Assembly (NCBI GenBank): GCA_938004185.1
Contig: CALKWN010000176.1
Coordinates: 1 to 64,000, forward strand
Direction of reading: 5' to 3'
DNA: 64,000 bases
From: an uncultured candidate division WWE3 bacterium
Lineage (GTDB): Bacteria > Patescibacteriota > WWE3 > UBA101185 > UBA10185
A program made the translations under genes and the position numbers. The notes below the pieces were generated by a model that ran no database searches, was not told where the DNA came from, and was given only the letters and a program-made list of their open reading frames with translations. Below, piece by piece: positions 24,342-33,489 of this stretch (the stretch's first letter is position 1; the number at the start of each line of letters is the position of its first letter).

Positions 24342-25760
24342 ATGGACAAAAAGAAAGTTTTAATCACTACGGCAATAGATTATACAAACGATGTTATTCA
24401 TATCGGACACGCTTACCAAAAAATGTTGGCGGACTGTGTTGCCCGTTATTACGGGGATTTAATTGGAAAGGACAACGTTTATTTTTTAACAGGTACCGAT
24501 GAGTATGGTTCTACAAACCAAAAAGCGGCCGAAAAGAGAGGTATTTCAGCAAAGGAACATGTGGACGACATATCTTCAAAAAATAAGGCCGAAATTGATT
24601 CTTTAAACCTTTCATACAATCGCTTCATAAGAACTACCGATCCCGATCATCGTGAAACCGCTCGGGAGTTTTTCCAAAAAGTATTTGAAAACGGCGATAT
24701 TTACAAAGGTAGCTACACCGGACTTTATTGCGAAGGCTGCGAGTCCTATAAAACACTATCTGAACTTGATCCGGAGGGAAGGTGTCTGTTGCACCCCACA
24801 AGAGAAATTCAAAAAGTTGAGGAGGAAAACTACTTTTTTAAATGGGGTAAATATTCCGATTTCTTGAAAAAACTTTTACAGAATGACGGTTTTGTTATTC
24901 CGGAGGGAAGAAAAAAGGAGATGTTGTCATTTATTGAGCAAGGAATAAATGACCTTCCGGTTACCCGTCCCACTTATAAGGTAAATTGGGGAATTGAAGC
25001 TCCTCACGATCCGAACCATGTTTTATATGTGTGGTTCGACGCCCTGATAAATTATTACACTGCCGGTCGTCAGAACGGATTCTGGGATGAAGATACTTAC
25101 ATAATTCATTTTCTGGGAAAAGATAACGCAAGATGGCACGCACTTTTATGGCCGGCAATGTTAGAAAGCGCCGGTGAAGTACTTCCGTCTGCGGTCTATG
25201 TTCATGGTTTTATAAATCTCGACGGAGAAAAAATAAGCAAATCAAGGGGAAATATTGTGAGACCTTCGGATTTGGTCAGTCAGTTCGGCTCCGATGCAGT
25301 ACGATATTATTTTCTGAAACACGGTCCTATAATCGAAGATGTTGATATTTCCTTAGATCATATAAAGCAGGTTTATAATTCTGATTTGGCTAACGGGCTT
25401 GGAAATACTGCTTCGAGATTGGCTAAACTTGCGGAAAAGTCAGGTTTTGAGTTTCCGTTGTCCGGGAAAGCGACTCGTGATCCTGTATTTGATGGGTATT
25501 TTAAGAATTTTAGGGTTGATTTGGCGGTTCAGCATTTATGGGGGAAGCTGGGCGTCCTTGACAAACATATTAATGATAATGAGCCTTGGGCGATAAAAGA
25601 TGGGGAAAAACTTAAAGAGATTCTTACGTGGGAGATAAACGCTTTAAGGGAGATTATTGATTATCTTGAGCCTTTTATTCCGGATACGGCATCAAAGCTT
25701 CAAAAAACTTTCAGGACAGAAAAAATTGTGTTGGAAGGTCAGTTGTTCCCAAGACTATAA
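24342..25760 (+). CDS. metG: Methionyl-tRNA synthetase
   Basis: Charges tRNA-Met. The 472 residues are a class I synthetase: TTAIDYTNDVIHIGHAYQKM carries the HIGH motif (HIGH at about residues 17-20), and DGEKISKSRGNIV carries the KMSKS loop as KISKS. A zinc-knuckle-like insertion CEGCESYKTL..CLLHP is present, and WFDALINYYTA and GKDNARWHA are typical of MetRS. There is no C-terminal tRNA-binding (OB-fold) domain, so this is a short form. The frame opens upstream at 24249, but the conserved N-terminus and a TAGAAT (24326-24331) ten bases upstream support 24342. Confidence 0.95.
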   Translation: MDKKKVLITTAIDYTNDVIHIGHAYQKMLADCVARYYGDLIGKDNVYFLTGTDEYGSTNQKAAEKRGISAKEHVDDISSKNKAEIDSLNLSYNRFIRTTDPDHRETAREFFQKVFENGDIYKGSYTGLYCEGCESYKTLSELDPEGRCLLHPTREIQKVEEENYFFKWGKYSDFLKKLLQNDGFVIPEGRKKEMLSFIEQGINDLPVTRPTYKVNWGIEAPHDPNHVLYVWFDALINYYTAGRQNGFWDEDTYIIHFLGKDNARWHALLWPAMLESAGEVLPSAVYVHGFINLDGEKISKSRGNIVRPSDLVSQFGSDAVRYYFLKHGPIIEDVDISLDHIKQVYNSDLANGLGNTASRLAKLAEKSGFEFPLSGKATRDPVFDGYFKNFRVDLAVQHLWGKLGVLDKHINDNEPWAIKDGEKLKEILTWEINALREIIDYLEPFIPDTASKLQKTFRTEKIVLEGQLFPRL

Positions 25761-25761
25761 T

Positions 25762-26688
25762 ATGCCGAAACTGCTTTTACTCGACACTTTTAATTTTTTA
25801 CACCGTGCCTATCACGCACTTCCTCTAACATTTCGAGATTCAAACGGGGAGCCAACAAACGCTTTATACGGAGTTACCTCGATGCTGATAAACATACTTA
25901 CCCAAGTAAAGCCCGATTACATGGCGTGTGCTCTTGACGGAGAAAAACCGACCTTTAGGGTGGAAGATTTTACTGCTTATAAAGCACACAGAAAGCCTAT
26001 GGAGGACACGCTCGCCTCACAAATTCCGAAGACGCTGGATATGATTGAAGCATTCGGAATAAAAAAAGTTCTTGTCGACGGATATGAGGCGGACGACATA
26101 ATTGCCACACTTGCTTTGGATTTTGCGGGCAAAGTTGATGTTGTTATAGCTTCTAACGACCGTGATTTGTGGCAGTTGGCAGGCAAAAATATTCTTTTAA
26201 TGGTACCCGACAAAAAGGGTAAGCTTGAGTGGGTAGGAAAAGATGAGGTTTCAGCCAGGCTCGGATTCCCTCCCGACAAAATAGCCGATTACAAAGGATT
26301 ACGCGGAGACCCGAGCGATAATATACCGGGCGTTTTCGGTGTAGGCGACAAAACTGCGGTTAAGTTAATTGAAAGTTACGGCTCCGTTGAAAATATTTAT
26401 AAAAATATCGATAAAGTTACTCCTGAAAAACTAAAAGAAAAACTTTTGGAAAATTATGAAACGGCATTGATGAGCAAAAAACTTGCAACATTAATAACGG
26501 ACGTTCCTTCGGGTATAAAATTGAACGACCTAAAATTTAGTGGTTATGACAAATCCCGTGTCGGAGAAGAGCTAGGTAAATATAATTTTAAATCTTTAAT
26601 GAAACGCCTAGGCTTGTCGTCCCCCGAAGAGGATTCGGTTAAAAAAGAAATCGATGATAACCAATTAGGGCTTTTTAAAAATGGATAA
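25762..26688 (+). CDS. 5'-3' exonuclease (PolA N-terminal domain type), standalone
   Basis: The 308 residues match the flap/5'-3' exonuclease domain of DNA polymerase I, without the polymerase. It begins KLLLLDTFNFLHRAYHALP and has the metal-binding and DNA-binding stretches YGVTSML, ALDGEKPTFR, VDGYEADDIIATLA, IASNDRDLWQL, GLRGDPSDNIPGVFGVGDKTA (helix-hairpin-helix with K+ site). It probably removes RNA primers or flaps. The ATG at 25762 is one base after the metG stop, so the genes are coupled. The end overlaps nth by 8 nt. A separate polymerase I is not in the window. Confidence 0.92.
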   Translation: MPKLLLLDTFNFLHRAYHALPLTFRDSNGEPTNALYGVTSMLINILTQVKPDYMACALDGEKPTFRVEDFTAYKAHRKPMEDTLASQIPKTLDMIEAFGIKKVLVDGYEADDIIATLALDFAGKVDVVIASNDRDLWQLAGKNILLMVPDKKGKLEWVGKDEVSARLGFPPDKIADYKGLRGDPSDNIPGVFGVGDKTAVKLIESYGSVENIYKNIDKVTPEKLKEKLLENYETALMSKKLATLITDVPSGIKLNDLKFSGYDKSRVGEELGKYNFKSLMKRLGLSSPEEDSVKKEIDDNQLGLFKNG

Positions 26689-27316
26689 AAAAACTACAGC
26701 TGAAAAAATTGCGGAAATTTTGCATAAAGAACATCCTTCGCCCAAAACCGAGTTGGTTCATTCAAACGAATACGAGTTGGCAATATCGGTAATGTTATCT
26801 GCGCAAACTACCGATAAGAAAGTAAATCAGGTCACTCCCGATCTTTTTAAAAAGTATCCGGATTGGGAATCTTTGGCTTCAGCCAATCTAAACGAAGTTA
26901 CTTTGCTAATCAGGCAGGTAAATTTTCATAAGGGTAAGGCGGTTCGAATTATTGATGCGGCACGAAAAGTTGTTGCAGAGTATGAAGGTAAGTTACCGCG
27001 CAAAATGGATGATCTTTTATCGCTCCCAGGAGTTGCCAGAAAAAGCGCCAACGTAATAATGCAGGAACTTTGGGGAATCGCCGAAGGTATTGTTGTGGAC
27101 ACCCACGTTTCGAGAGTATCTTCGAGATTGGGGTTAACAAAACAAAAAGATCCCAAAAAAATAGAGCGCGAACTAATGGATTTATTACCGCGAAAATACT
27201 GGAGAAATTTTTCCGGAAGCACGGTATTGCACGGAAGGTATGTATGTACTGCAAGGAAACCTCAGTGTGAAAAATGTGTGTTGAAAAAAGCCTGTCCTTC
27301 GGCTTTTAAATTTTAG
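26681..27316 (+). CDS. nth: Endonuclease III
   Basis: DNA glycosylase/AP lyase that removes oxidised pyrimidines. The 211 residues have the helix-hairpin-helix LPGVARKSANVI with the catalytic Lys, the catalytic Asp in VDTHVSRVSSRLG, and the C-terminal [4Fe-4S] ligands in the exact spacing C-x6-C-x2-C-x5-C (CTARKPQCEKCVLKKAC). It overlaps the exonuclease gene by 8 nt, making a metG-exonuclease-nth run. Confidence 0.96.
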   Translation: MDKKTTAEKIAEILHKEHPSPKTELVHSNEYELAISVMLSAQTTDKKVNQVTPDLFKKYPDWESLASANLNEVTLLIRQVNFHKGKAVRIIDAARKVVAEYEGKLPRKMDDLLSLPGVARKSANVIMQELWGIAEGIVVDTHVSRVSSRLGLTKQKDPKKIERELMDLLPRKYWRNFSGSTVLHGRYVCTARKPQCEKCVLKKACPSAFKF

Positions 27317-27325
27317 CTCTTAAAT

Positions 27326-27886
27326 CTATTCTTCTACCCGAATTACGATGTAAATACTCCCGACTTTCCCTGTTGTAATTTCTTTGTACGACCAAACTCC
27401 TTTTTTAGTCAGTTTAAATTCCAAGGATCCGGACGGGGCTATTTCAACAGGCTCTTTAAACTCCGGAAAAAAATCTTTAGATTGTTGTATGTAAATAGTT
27501 TGATCGGTTTTGTTAGTCCATCTGACGGTCTGTTTTATAATGGCTTTCCCTTTAAAAGGTGTGAAACCGTTTTCATCAAAAACTATTTCAAGTATTTCGT
27601 CGGTTTCTTCAACAAGATCTTCCTCGTTGAAATTTTCAAGATTTGGGTTCGGTAGTTCAGGAACCGGTGCGGGAGCGTTCCACTCACCCTTAGGTCTGTA
27701 CTGATCTAATCCGGGGTTAATTCCCCTTGCGGCTTCCGGCGCTCTGTTAGTGTCGGTGTCGGACGGAGCAAGTATGGAATTTCCTGCTTTTCGGGCAGAG
27801 GATATAAAAATTATGAGAAGGAATATTCCGCCTATGAAGGCACCTGTGATAAATATTTGTTTATTTCTTGCAATAAATTCCTTCAT
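27326..27886 (-). CDS. Membrane-anchored protein with cupredoxin-like domain lacking copper ligands
   Basis: The 186 residues have an N-terminal transmembrane helix (about 11-30), a proline- and acid-rich linker, and a C-terminal beta domain (about 95-184) whose pattern (VFDENGFTPFKGKAIIKQTVRWTN, then IAPSGSLEFKLTKKGVWSYKE) resembles the cupredoxin-1 family. The copper ligands (two His, Cys, Met) are missing; the domain contains no Cys or His at all. It is therefore likely a structural or binding domain rather than an electron carrier. It converges with nth and is a single-gene unit. Confidence 0.6.
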   Translation of the reverse strand: MKEFIARNKQIFITGAFIGGIFLLIIFISSARKAGNSILAPSDTDTNRAPEAARGINPGLDQYRPKGEWNAPAPVPELPNPNLENFNEEDLVEETDEILEIVFDENGFTPFKGKAIIKQTVRWTNKTDQTIYIQQSKDFFPEFKEPVEIAPSGSLEFKLTKKGVWSYKEITTGKVGSIYIVIRVEE

Positions 27887-27920
27887 AGGTAGATTCTATC
27901 AGATCGGCGGTACAACTTTT

Positions 27921-28784
27921 TTATTTCAGAATTCTATCCGATCCGAATAGTTTCATTTTGTATTCGACGACTTTTTGTATTTCTTCGATAGGCCTTTTCA
28001 TGTATTTGTAAGGAGCTATTTCTTTTGTTTTTCCGATTTCTTCCTGTAATGTCATTTTGTAAGCAACTCTAAGTTCCGAGTTTACATTCACTTTCACGAT
28101 CCCCATCTTTACAGCTTGTTTTACATCGTCGTCATATACTCCGGAACCTCCGTGAAGAGATAAAAATGTATTTGGTATGGCTTCAGAAATTTCCTTTAGT
28201 TTATCGAGATTCAAGTGTATTTGATCGGCATATATTCCGTGAAGGTTTCCTATAAAACTTGCAAATACATCAATGCCGGTTTTTTCGACAAATTCTTTTG
28301 CCTGTTCAGGTTTGGTAAATAATTCGGGTTTTGAATATTCTTGTGTGTTTTCCGAGGTGTGATCGGCCGAGCTCCCTTCAATGTGGTCAATTTCCCCTTC
28401 AACCACAACACCTTTTTTGTGGGCTTCTTCGACTACGATGGCGGCATTTTTTAAATTTTCTTCAAAAGGAAATTTACTTCCGTCGTAATGTACATAGTCG
28501 AATCCCTCGTCTATGGCTTCTTTTATAAAATCAACCGAATCTCCGTGATCCAAATTTAGAATTACCGGAAGTTGGATTTGATCTTCATACGCTTTTGCAA
28601 GGTAGACCAGTTGCTTTAATCCGATATATCTGGCTTCCCCTGGCGATGCTTCGATAAGTACGGGTGCTCCAAGGTTTTGTGCAGCTTGAGTTATAGCTTT
28701 AAAAGTTTCAAGATTGCCTACATTAAAAGCTCCTATGGCAACTCCTTTTTCTCTGCATTTTGTAATTATTTCTTTCGCTTTCAT
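27921..28784 (-). CDS. fba: Class II fructose-bisphosphate aldolase
   Basis: Cleaves fructose 1,6-bisphosphate in glycolysis with a zinc ion. The 287 residues show AFNVGNLETFKAITQAA, the zinc and substrate region LNLDHGDSVDFIKEAIDEGF, YVHYDGSKFPFEENL, VEGEIDHIEG, LHGGSGVYDDDVKQAVKMGIVKVNVNSELR. The frame opens further upstream, but those residues are basic and unrelated. The ATG at 28784 starts the family fold and overlaps the upstream kinase gene by 4 nt. It is the last gene of the tkt-tkt-pfkB-fba operon. Confidence 0.95.
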   Translation of the reverse strand: MKAKEIITKCREKGVAIGAFNVGNLETFKAITQAAQNLGAPVLIEASPGEARYIGLKQLVYLAKAYEDQIQLPVILNLDHGDSVDFIKEAIDEGFDYVHYDGSKFPFEENLKNAAIVVEEAHKKGVVVEGEIDHIEGSSADHTSENTQEYSKPELFTKPEQAKEFVEKTGIDVFASFIGNLHGIYADQIHLNLDKLKEISEAIPNTFLSLHGGSGVYDDDVKQAVKMGIVKVNVNSELRVAYKMTLQEEIGKTKEIAPYKYMKRPIEEIQKVVEYKMKLFGSDRILK

Positions 28785-29728
28785 ATTTTCTGAATAATAC
28801 CTCCGATTTCTTTTTTCGAAAGAAGACCTCTGGTTGTTCCAATTTCTTTTATTACGTTTCCCGCGTTGGCGACACCCCATTTTAGTGCAATCTCCGCAGG
28901 CTTTCCGTAAAATATTGCAGATAAAAAGCCGGAAGTAAACGCGTCACCCGCTCCGGTTTTGTCCGCCACAGGTCTCTCATCCGAATATATTTTTTGGTTA
29001 TAAAATTTTTTACCGTCGTAGCACGAAGCTCCATGTTTTGCGTCAGTTATGACCGTCATTTTCGGCCCTAATTTTAGAAGTTTTTTATGAAGTTCTTCGA
29101 TCTCACCTTTTCCTGCAAGAATAGTTGCCTCCTCACGATTAAGAAACAGAATATCCGTAATCTTTAGAAAGTTTTTAAATGTCTTTAAACCGCCTTTCAT
29201 TTGAATAGTTCCGGGATTAAACGCTATGCCGATTTCCGGATTTTTCGCGGAGTATCTTATAAGTTTTTTTTGAAATTCTTCGTAACCTTCACCCATTGAT
29301 GTGTAATAAATCCATTTAGGTTTTTCCCACTTTAATATCTTGTAATCCCTTTTCGCGTGATAACTGAAAATAGTTCTATCCTGTCCGTATATTATTACGC
29401 TGTTTACGTTTGTACTTTCACCTTCTTTTTGAATGCAGAACTCTGTTGTTACGCCGTGTTTTTCAAGTGCCTCCAATACTTTTGCTCCATTTTCGTCGTC
29501 CCCCATTTCCGCATAAACTGCCGTTTTAAGCCCCAGCTTTTTACATCCCACACCGACATTGAGAGAATTACCTGCAACTGCAGTTTCAAAATGTTGCACC
29601 GGAATTTTTGAGCCGTGGTAAAAACATATTTTTTGCTCACCCTCACTGTCTTCGGAAGAAAGACCGTCACGCACGGCAATTTTCATGTAAAGATCAATTG
29701 TTACATCCCCTATAGTTAAAAGATCCAT
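28781..29728 (-). CDS. PfkB-family sugar kinase
   Basis: The 315 residues have the ribokinase fold: DLLTIGDVTIDLYM at the start, the glycine-rich AGNSLNVGVGCKKLGL, and the catalytic anion-hole motif DKTGAGDAFTSGF near the end. It phosphorylates a sugar or sugar phosphate; the substrate cannot be read directly. It lies directly before class II aldolase and after the two transketolase subunits. A phosphofructokinase role feeding aldolase is therefore plausible but inferred from position. No PfkA is in this window. Confidence 0.9.
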   Translation of the reverse strand: MDLLTIGDVTIDLYMKIAVRDGLSSEDSEGEQKICFYHGSKIPVQHFETAVAGNSLNVGVGCKKLGLKTAVYAEMGDDENGAKVLEALEKHGVTTEFCIQKEGESTNVNSVIIYGQDRTIFSYHAKRDYKILKWEKPKWIYYTSMGEGYEEFQKKLIRYSAKNPEIGIAFNPGTIQMKGGLKTFKNFLKITDILFLNREEATILAGKGEIEELHKKLLKLGPKMTVITDAKHGASCYDGKKFYNQKIYSDERPVADKTGAGDAFTSGFLSAIFYGKPAEIALKWGVANAGNVIKEIGTTRGLLSKKEIGGIIQKI

Positions 29729-29730
29729 AT

Positions 29731-30714
29731 TTATTCCTTCAGTAAATTAAGTATAGCGTCAATTATGTGGTGGGAGCTAATACCGAATTTATTTTTCAAC
29801 TCATCGTACGTGCCGGAATCTCCGAAGGTATTATTTACTCCGATACGAACATTACGGACCGGAAATTTTTCCGAAAGCATTTCAGATATTGCGGATCCGA
29901 AACCCCCGTCGATTTGATGTTCTTCAACGCTTACGCATTTACCGGTTTTTTTAGCGGAACTGACAATAGTTTCTATATCAAGAGGTTTTATTGTAGGTAC
30001 GGCTATAACTTCGGCGTTTATTTTATTTACCGCCTTAAGTTTTTTTGCCGCTTCCAGCGCCTCAAAAATAATTGGTCCCGTTGCAAATATCGTAATATCA
30101 GTACCTTCGACCAGCGTGTAAGCTTTTCCGATTTCAAAAGGGGTGTCTTGGGTTGTAATTAATGGGGTAGGCTCTTTGAGGATTCGTAAATAAATGGGGC
30201 CGGGTGTCTTGTAAATTTCTTCAACGGCTTTTATGGTTTGGTAATAATCGATGGGGCTGATTACTTTTATGCCCGGAAGCACTCTTGCTAAAGCGATATC
30301 CTCCAGAGATTCTGCAACGCCACCGTCAGGACCGTTTGAAAAACCGGCATGTGAGCCCACAATTTTTACATTTGCATTGCTGAAACATATTGAAAGTCTT
30401 ATTTGATCCCAGTTTCTGTACGGAGAAAAGACCGCGTGTGAACATACAAAAGGAACAAGTCCCGAAAACGACATTCCCGCAGCAATACTTGCCATATTTT
30501 GTTCGGCAATTCCGGTTTCAATAAATCTTGTCGGAAATTTTTGTGCAAAGTCGGTTAGGCGTACGGATTCTTCCAGATCTGCAGTAAGGACAGCGACGTC
30601 AGGATATTTTTCACCTAATTCCTTGATGGTTTTGCCGAAAGCATCACGCTCGGCTTTTAATTCGGAGTCTTTCAGAAATATATCTTCGTTAAGTTTGAGT
30701 TTTGCATTAAGCAT
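29731..30714 (-). CDS. Transketolase, C-terminal subunit
   Basis: The 327 residues correspond to the pyrimidine-binding and C-terminal domains of transketolase: VLTADLEESVRLTDFAQKFPTRFIETGIAEQNMASIAAGMS (with the catalytic Glu in GIAEQNM), SHAVFSPYRNWDQIR, GSHAGFSNGPDGGVAE and VVEEH-like SVEEHQIDGGFGSAI. The N-terminal subunit is separate and lies two genes upstream, so the enzyme is split. It moves two-carbon units in the non-oxidative pentose phosphate pathway. It is 2 nt before the PfkB kinase. Confidence 0.94.
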   Translation of the reverse strand: MLNAKLKLNEDIFLKDSELKAERDAFGKTIKELGEKYPDVAVLTADLEESVRLTDFAQKFPTRFIETGIAEQNMASIAAGMSFSGLVPFVCSHAVFSPYRNWDQIRLSICFSNANVKIVGSHAGFSNGPDGGVAESLEDIALARVLPGIKVISPIDYYQTIKAVEEIYKTPGPIYLRILKEPTPLITTQDTPFEIGKAYTLVEGTDITIFATGPIIFEALEAAKKLKAVNKINAEVIAVPTIKPLDIETIVSSAKKTGKCVSVEEHQIDGGFGSAISEMLSEKFPVRNVRIGVNNTFGDSGTYDELKNKFGISSHHIIDAILNLLKE

Positions 30715-30755
30715 AGGGCAGTAAGTTTGAAGATAACAGCCGGCCGACCGGTTAT

Positions 30756-31337
30756 TTATTCCGTGACGTTTTCTGTTTCTTCAGTTTCTTCCGAACTTTC
30801 TTTCGATTCACAATCTATCGTTTTCTTCACACGGTCAAAACTTATGTTGTAGTCGGTTTTTGATATTGCTGCAACATCTGCGGTAACGTTTCCTTCAACT
30901 TCAACTTCGCAATTATCTCCCATCTCGGTTTCTTCTATCAGGACAGTAAGCTCTTTTTTATCTTTGTTTTCGTAAACCCTTTTGATTTTCATGGAGTGTC
31001 CTGTTTCGCTCTGCAAGTCGGATGATACCGCTAACAAATATTCGCGGTTCAAATTGTATGCGGATCTTACTTCCGTAAGTCCGGTCGGATCTATGTAATT
31101 TAGAAATTCGGCCAATTCTTCCTGGGTTTTTATCACCCTTCTTTGTTTTTCAAGAGGTCTGTCTGTAGTAACTACCGTAGGAAAACCGTCTAACCTTCGA
31201 ATTTCCGTTCCCTTTTTTAAAAAAGGAATCTTAACCTCACCCTGCAATAGAAAATAACCCGCCCCAAGCATTAAAAGTATTATCACAACCAAAGGTATAA
31301 GGCTCATATTAAGAGTGGTTTTTGTTTTATTAGTCAT
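30756..31337 (-). CDS. Membrane-anchored PrcB-like domain protein
   Basis: The 193 residues have an N-terminal transmembrane helix (about 12-31), a domain (about 60-165) whose order of segments (VIKTQEELAEFLNYI, NLNREYLLAVSSDLQSETGHSMKIKRVYE, ELTVLIEETEMGDNCEVE) resembles the PrcB C-terminal domain family, and a tail rich in Glu and Ser. Two cysteines could form a disulfide outside the cell. The gene lies between the two transketolase subunit genes and overlaps the N-terminal subunit gene by 8 nt, an odd place for an exported protein. Function is unknown; family similarity is by eye. Confidence 0.5.
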   Translation of the reverse strand: MTNKTKTTLNMSLIPLVVIILLMLGAGYFLLQGEVKIPFLKKGTEIRRLDGFPTVVTTDRPLEKQRRVIKTQEELAEFLNYIDPTGLTEVRSAYNLNREYLLAVSSDLQSETGHSMKIKRVYENKDKKELTVLIEETEMGDNCEVEVEGNVTADVAAISKTDYNISFDRVKKTIDCESKESSEETEETENVTE

Positions 31338-32202
31338 AATCTGATTTTATTTTACCTTTCAACGATGCCAGACTTTTCAGCGCCTTTAAAGCCTGATCTT
31401 TGGACGGAACTTTTCCGTGCCATTCAAATTTATACTCCATAAATTCTACACCCTTGCCGGGTACTGTATGCGCTATTATAGCAGTAGGACGATGACTTAC
31501 CGAACGCGCCATGTTACAGGCGCTGATAATCTCTTCAATATTGTGCCCGTCAATTTCCAGAACGTACCAGTTAAAGCTTTCTAACTTATCACGTAAGTTT
31601 TCCAGAGGCATTATTTCTTCGGTAAAACCGCTTATTTGTATATTATTTCTGTCAATTATCCATGTCAGGTTATCAAGTTTTTTGCTCGGTGCGAACATGG
31701 CAGCTTCCCATATCTGACCTTCCTGTAATTCACCGTCTCCGGTTATACAGTAAATTCTGTATGGGTCCTTTTTAATTTTTGCAGCTAAAGCCATTCCTGC
31801 GGCTTGAGATAGGCCCTGACCAAGAGAACCGCTTGAGTTTTCTATACCTGGTAGGTCGCCGAGCCTCGGGTGTCCCTGCAAACCCGACCCCATCTTTCTC
31901 AATAATTTAAGTTTTGTTTTTGGAAAGTATCCACGTTCAGCCAAAGTTGCGTATAAAATTGGGCAAATATGCCCGTTAGAAAGAACGAGCCGGTCTCTCA
32001 AAGGATCTGAGGAGTTTTTCGGATCAACATTAAGGATTTTAAAATATAGAGCGGCAAAAATATCCGACATCCCGAGCGATCCGGCCGGATGTCCGCTTTC
32101 TGCCTCAAGAAGCATTTTAATCACTTCTTCTCTGAGATTGTTTGCGATCAGGGAGATTTTTTCAATATCTTTAACTTCAGATGTTTTTCTTACTGCGGGC
32201 AT
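31330..32202 (-). CDS. Transketolase, N-terminal (thiamine diphosphate-binding) subunit
   Basis: The 290 residues form the first domain of transketolase: ESGHPAGSLGMSDIFAALYF, LSNGHICPILYATLAERG, GLQGHPRLGDLPGIENSSGSLGQGLSQAAGMALAAK, and the thiamine/metal motif GDGELQEGQIWEAAMFA ending at WIIDRNN. The partner subunit is at 29731-30714. The frame opens upstream, but TATACT (32210-32215) 7 nt before the ATG at 32202 and the family start favour this leaderless initiation site. It heads the operon tktN, PrcB-like, tktC, pfkB, fba. Confidence 0.94.
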   Translation of the reverse strand: MPAVRKTSEVKDIEKISLIANNLREEVIKMLLEAESGHPAGSLGMSDIFAALYFKILNVDPKNSSDPLRDRLVLSNGHICPILYATLAERGYFPKTKLKLLRKMGSGLQGHPRLGDLPGIENSSGSLGQGLSQAAGMALAAKIKKDPYRIYCITGDGELQEGQIWEAAMFAPSKKLDNLTWIIDRNNIQISGFTEEIMPLENLRDKLESFNWYVLEIDGHNIEEIISACNMARSVSHRPTAIIAHTVPGKGVEFMEYKFEWHGKVPSKDQALKALKSLASLKGKIKSDYD

Positions 32203-32209
32203 TATTTGT

Positions 32210-32215
32210 AGTATA
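32210..32215 (-). promoter_or_regulatory. -10 box of the transketolase operon
   Basis: TATACT on the minus strand lies 7 nt before the ATG at 32202, predicting a leaderless mRNA for a five-gene operon. Confidence 0.55.
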
Positions 32216-32266
32216 AAGTTTAGTGCCGTTATAAACAAGGCACGTAACACACGTGTTTATCGGAAA

Positions 32267-32869
32267 TTACTTGATTCCGTTTAGTTCGTTTATATATTGA
32301 AGTACTTCTTGCGGAGTAGTGCAGATGCGGAGCATTTCTCTTTCAGCCGGCTTTATCACCATGTTCGACTCTATAGAATCAAGAATAGCGTTCCAAAAAG
32401 TTCCGTACATAATTATCGGTTTGCTGTTCGGTTCATGAATCCAAGAACTTACCCAGGTCATACCGAATTCGCTTAAAGTGCCGATACTGCCCTTGAATAC
32501 TATGTGGACGTCGGTGTTTTGCAGTAAAACCTTGGTTCTATCAAAGTAATCTAAAGTTAGTATTTCAACTTCGGCGTCGTTTTCAGGATCCGTGCCTTCG
32601 TAGTGCCTTTTTGGTTTGTTCGGTCTGTATGTTATGGCGAAAGCTTCTCCGCCTCCTGCGTGAGCGCCTTTAGTGGAAGCTCGCATTACTCCCGGTCCGC
32701 CACCGTTAAAAATTTTGTATCCGTTCTCGGCCAGAAGTTTAGCTGTTTCAAATGCCTCTATGTAAGCTTCATCAGTTTCGCTCCATGCCGCTCCTCCTAA
32801 AAAGGCTACGCGGTTGTATACTTTAACTTCTCCGTCGCTTTTCGAAATAGTTGTTATGTCTTTTGTCAT
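32267..32869 (-). CDS. LOG-family Rossmann protein (nucleotide phosphoribohydrolase-like)
   Basis: The 200 residues have the LOG/TIGR00730 pattern: VAFLGGAAWSETDEAYIEAFETAKLLAENGYKIFNGGGPGVMRASTKGAHAGGG, with the GGGxxGxM motif, and later the region that in active LOG enzymes reads PGGxGTxxE. Here that region is FKGSIGTLSEFGMTW, so the PGG is replaced by KGS while GT and E remain. LOG enzymes release the base from nucleoside 5'-monophosphates. It is the last gene of the lgt-rpiB-rpe-LOG chain, each joined by 4-nt overlaps. Confidence 0.82.
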   Translation of the reverse strand: MTKDITTISKSDGEVKVYNRVAFLGGAAWSETDEAYIEAFETAKLLAENGYKIFNGGGPGVMRASTKGAHAGGGEAFAITYRPNKPKRHYEGTDPENDAEVEILTLDYFDRTKVLLQNTDVHIVFKGSIGTLSEFGMTWVSSWIHEPNSKPIIMYGTFWNAILDSIESNMVIKPAEREMLRICTTPQEVLQYINELNGIK

Positions 32870-33489
32870 ATAAATTTCTCCTTTAATTTTGCCAACATTG
32901 CGGCGGGATCTTCCGAATTAAATATACCGGAACCAATTACAACATCATCAGCTCCAAGTTTCAACACTTCCTCAATATTACCTTCATTAATTCCACCGTC
33001 CAGCTGTATTTTTATACCGGGATTTTTTTCTTTAAACTTTGAAATTTTTTCAAAAACTTTAGGTAAAATTTCTCCACCCTGTTTACCGGGATAAACCGTA
33101 AGAAACTGAACAAAATTTATACCTCCGGGAAGATGGTCAATACTTTCAATCGGGGTATCGGGGTTCACGCTCACGCCCACCTTATATTTTCCTGTTACGG
33201 CCTTTCTTACAAAATCCTCTATCCCCTTGGATTCAATGTGTGCGGAGACCTTAAAAATACTCGGATAACTTTCCTCAACATATATTTCGGGATGGTCGGT
33301 CATAAGATGTAATTCGATTTTTGAAAGAGGTTCTAGAGAGGCAATATCTTCGATGTTGGCGTATGAACTTTCGGTTACGAATTTACCGTCGGCTATGTCT
33401 ATTTGAATATATTCACAAAGTCCGTCCACCAAAGAAATTTTTCTTTTGATTTCTTCGGGTCTTTTTTCAAGTATTGCAGGAATTATCAT
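32866..33489 (-). CDS. rpe: Ribulose-phosphate 3-epimerase
   Basis: Interconverts ribulose and xylulose 5-phosphate. The 207 residues form a TIM barrel with the metal and catalytic positions in IQIDIADGKFV, IELHLMTDHPE, the VYPGKQGG phosphate loop (usually VNPGFGGQ), and the catalytic Asp in IQLDGGINEGN. It overlaps its neighbours on both sides by 4 nt, in line with rpiB and LOG. The pentose set in this window (rpe, rpiB, split transketolase) gives most of a non-oxidative pentose phosphate pathway. Confidence 0.93.
   Translation of the reverse strand: MIIPAILEKRPEEIKRKISLVDGLCEYIQIDIADGKFVTESSYANIEDIASLEPLSKIELHLMTDHPEIYVEESYPSIFKVSAHIESKGIEDFVRKAVTGKYKVGVSVNPDTPIESIDHLPGGINFVQFLTVYPGKQGGEILPKVFEKISKFKEKNPGIKIQLDGGINEGNIEEVLKLGADDVVIGSGIFNSEDPAAMLAKLKEKFI

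Noticed and set aside
27326..27886. Copper-binding cupredoxin
   Set aside because: The domain has the fold pattern but no His or Cys ligands.
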